Assembly (NCBI RefSeq): GCF_947504135.1
Contig: NZ_CANNGG010000006.1
Span: forward strand, 1-43,926
Reading direction: 5' to 3'
Length of the DNA stretch: 43,926 nt
Source of the DNA: an uncultured Tenacibaculum sp.
Lineage (GTDB): Bacteria > Bacteroidota > Bacteroidia > Flavobacteriales > Flavobacteriaceae
Made by a program: the position numbers and the translations under genes. Below the pieces are notes generated by a model that was given only the letters and a program-made list of their open reading frames with translations, had not been told where the DNA came from and searched no databases. Of the stretch, positions 42,898 through 43,926 are shown piece after piece (the stretch's first letter is position 1; each line of letters opens with the position of its first letter).

Positions 42898-43902
42898 ATG
42901 GATACAGAGAATAATTCAGTAGAAACAACAAATGAGTTGTTTACAAGCAGAGTTGACTTGTCAAAATTAAAAGAAGCTGTTGTTAAGATTAAAGAGCAGT
43001 TAGGAAAAGTAATTGTTGGGCAAGAGGAGTTTATGGAGCTGTTATTAGTTTCTTTATTAGCTGATGGTCATGTGTTGATTGAAGGAGTACCTGGTGTAGC
43101 TAAAACAGTAACTGCAAAATTATTGGCTAAAACAATTGCAACGGATTTTAGCCGAATCCAGTTTACACCCGATTTAATGCCTTCGGATGTGTTAGGGACT
43201 TCGGTTTTAAACATGAAAACTTCTGATTTTGAATTTAAAAAAGGTCCAATTTTTTCCAATATTGTATTGATTGATGAAATCAACAGAGCACCGGCTAAAA
43301 CACAAGCGGCATTATTTGAGGTGATGGAAGAAAAACAAATTACGATGGATGGAGAGCGTTACGCAATGAATCCGCCATTTATGGTATTGGCAACACAAAA
43401 CCCAATAGAGCAGGAGGGAACCTATGCTTTACCAGAAGCGCAATTAGACCGTTTTTTATTCAAAATTAACGTAGGATACCCAAGTTTAGACGAAGAAATA
43501 CAAATTATCACTGCTCATAACGATCGTAAAGGGGCGTTACCACAAACTCAGGTGGAAGCTGTGTTAACCGAGTCAGAATTGTTAGAATATAGAAGCAAGG
43601 TTTTTGAAGTATTGGTAGAAGAAAAGATTATTAAATACATTGCTCAGTTAATTTCTAATACACGTAACAACGCGCATTTATTTTTAGGAGGTTCGCCAAG
43701 AGCAAGTATTGCAGTATTGATGGCGTCTAAAGCGTTTGCGGCAATTAACGGACGTGATTTTGTAATGCCAGAAGACGTGAAGAAGAGTATTTATCCGGTA
43801 TTACGCCATAGAATCATGTTAACTCCAGAACGCGAAATGGAAGGAATGACTCCTGACAAAGTAATTGAAATGATTGTACAATCTGTTGAAGTTCCAAGAT
43901 AG
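42898..43902 (+). CDS. MoxR family AAA+ ATPase of the DUF4129/DUF4350 cluster
   Basis: The 334-residue product has Walker A GVPGVAKTVTAKLL, Walker B IVLIDEINRAPAKTQAALFE and VLATQNPIEQEGTYALPEAQLDRF. The ATG at 42898 is chosen because it is one base after the DUF4350 stop, whereas an upstream frame start at 42865 lies inside that gene. The cluster suggests it remodels a von Willebrand-type partner encoded just beyond. It is clearly homologous to the MoxR at 20729, with a longer N-terminus. Confidence 0.95.
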   Translation: MDTENNSVETTNELFTSRVDLSKLKEAVVKIKEQLGKVIVGQEEFMELLLVSLLADGHVLIEGVPGVAKTVTAKLLAKTIATDFSRIQFTPDLMPSDVLGTSVLNMKTSDFEFKKGPIFSNIVLIDEINRAPAKTQAALFEVMEEKQITMDGERYAMNPPFMVLATQNPIEQEGTYALPEAQLDRFLFKINVGYPSLDEEIQIITAHNDRKGALPQTQVEAVLTESELLEYRSKVFEVLVEEKIIKYIAQLISNTRNNAHLFLGGSPRASIAVLMASKAFAAINGRDFVMPEDVKKSIYPVLRHRIMLTPEREMEGMTPDKVIEMIVQSVEVPR

Positions 43903-43926
43903 TGATTCAATTCTTTAAATCGTTAT
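43902..43926 (+). CDS. Start of a further gene, probably DUF58 (partial)
   Basis: GTG at 43902 overlaps the MoxR stop by one base (TAGTG) and opens the frame MIQFFKSL, which runs off the window. A DUF58 gene normally follows MoxR, and this short, hydrophobic-to-basic start is compatible with it. Only eight codons are visible. Confidence 0.5.

Overview
The window is AT-rich and looks like the chromosome of a marine-type Flavobacteriaceae bacterium (Bacteroidota). Signs are a type IX secretion type B C-terminal domain followed by a PorP/SprF protein, Bacteroidota-type -7 elements (TAnnTTTG), many small lipoproteins, and genes typical of the family (the RlmD-DUF6452-DUF6048 set, a DUF1835 protein, and a RDD/SpoIIM/DUF4129/DUF4350/MoxR cluster). 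A Tenacibaculum-like genus would fit, but the sequence alone does not settle it. No tRNA, rRNA, CRISPR array, prophage or insertion sequence was seen. The content is mostly core-genome.

Layout. 1-5.7 kb: 3' end of a large calcium-repeat adhesin with a type IX sorting domain, its PorP/SprF partner, an OmpA/beta-propeller protein and a second OmpA lipoprotein. 5.7-12.2 kb: queE, a HerA-like ATPase (DUF853), small envelope proteins, a cupin, a ZIP metal transporter coupled to a methyltransferase, and a THUMP RNA methyltransferase. 12.2-17 kb, minus strand: a secreted pentapeptide-type solenoid protein, HU, fmt, recQ and a P-loop ATPase. 17.1-22.1 kb, plus strand: DUF493, a broken chaperone/PPIase gene, two further SurA-like genes, a MoxR ATPase and a small NTF2-like lipoprotein. 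22.2-25 kb: 3-hydroxyacyl-CoA dehydrogenase, a Gfo/Idh oxidoreductase and pcm.

25-33.4 kb, nearly all minus strand: an operon of DUF1835 protein, nucleoside phosphorylase, a substrate-binding protein with no export signal and a 57-residue lipoprotein; then a SUI1 factor with an iron/2-oxoglutarate oxygenase; the RlmD group; and a lipocalin plus OmpA pair. 33.6-35.1 kb: ornithine aminotransferase and a set of inverted repeats. 35.1-38.1 kb: a 991-residue UPF1-like helicase. 38.3-43.9 kb: RDD protein divergent from a tight operon SpoIIM - membrane protein - DUF4129 - DUF4350 - MoxR - (start of a probable DUF58 gene), which resembles the widespread MoxR/von Willebrand-type envelope module.

Most transcription units are separated by clear hairpin terminators. 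The items least explained by known biology are the four-gene nucleoside phosphorylase operon with a cytoplasmic binding protein, the three-unit inverted repeat at about 35.0-35.1 kb, a structured intergenic repeat at about 23.2 kb, the heavily damaged PPIase gene, and an RlmD homologue that has lost its iron-sulfur cysteines. I found no clear new defence or mobile system.
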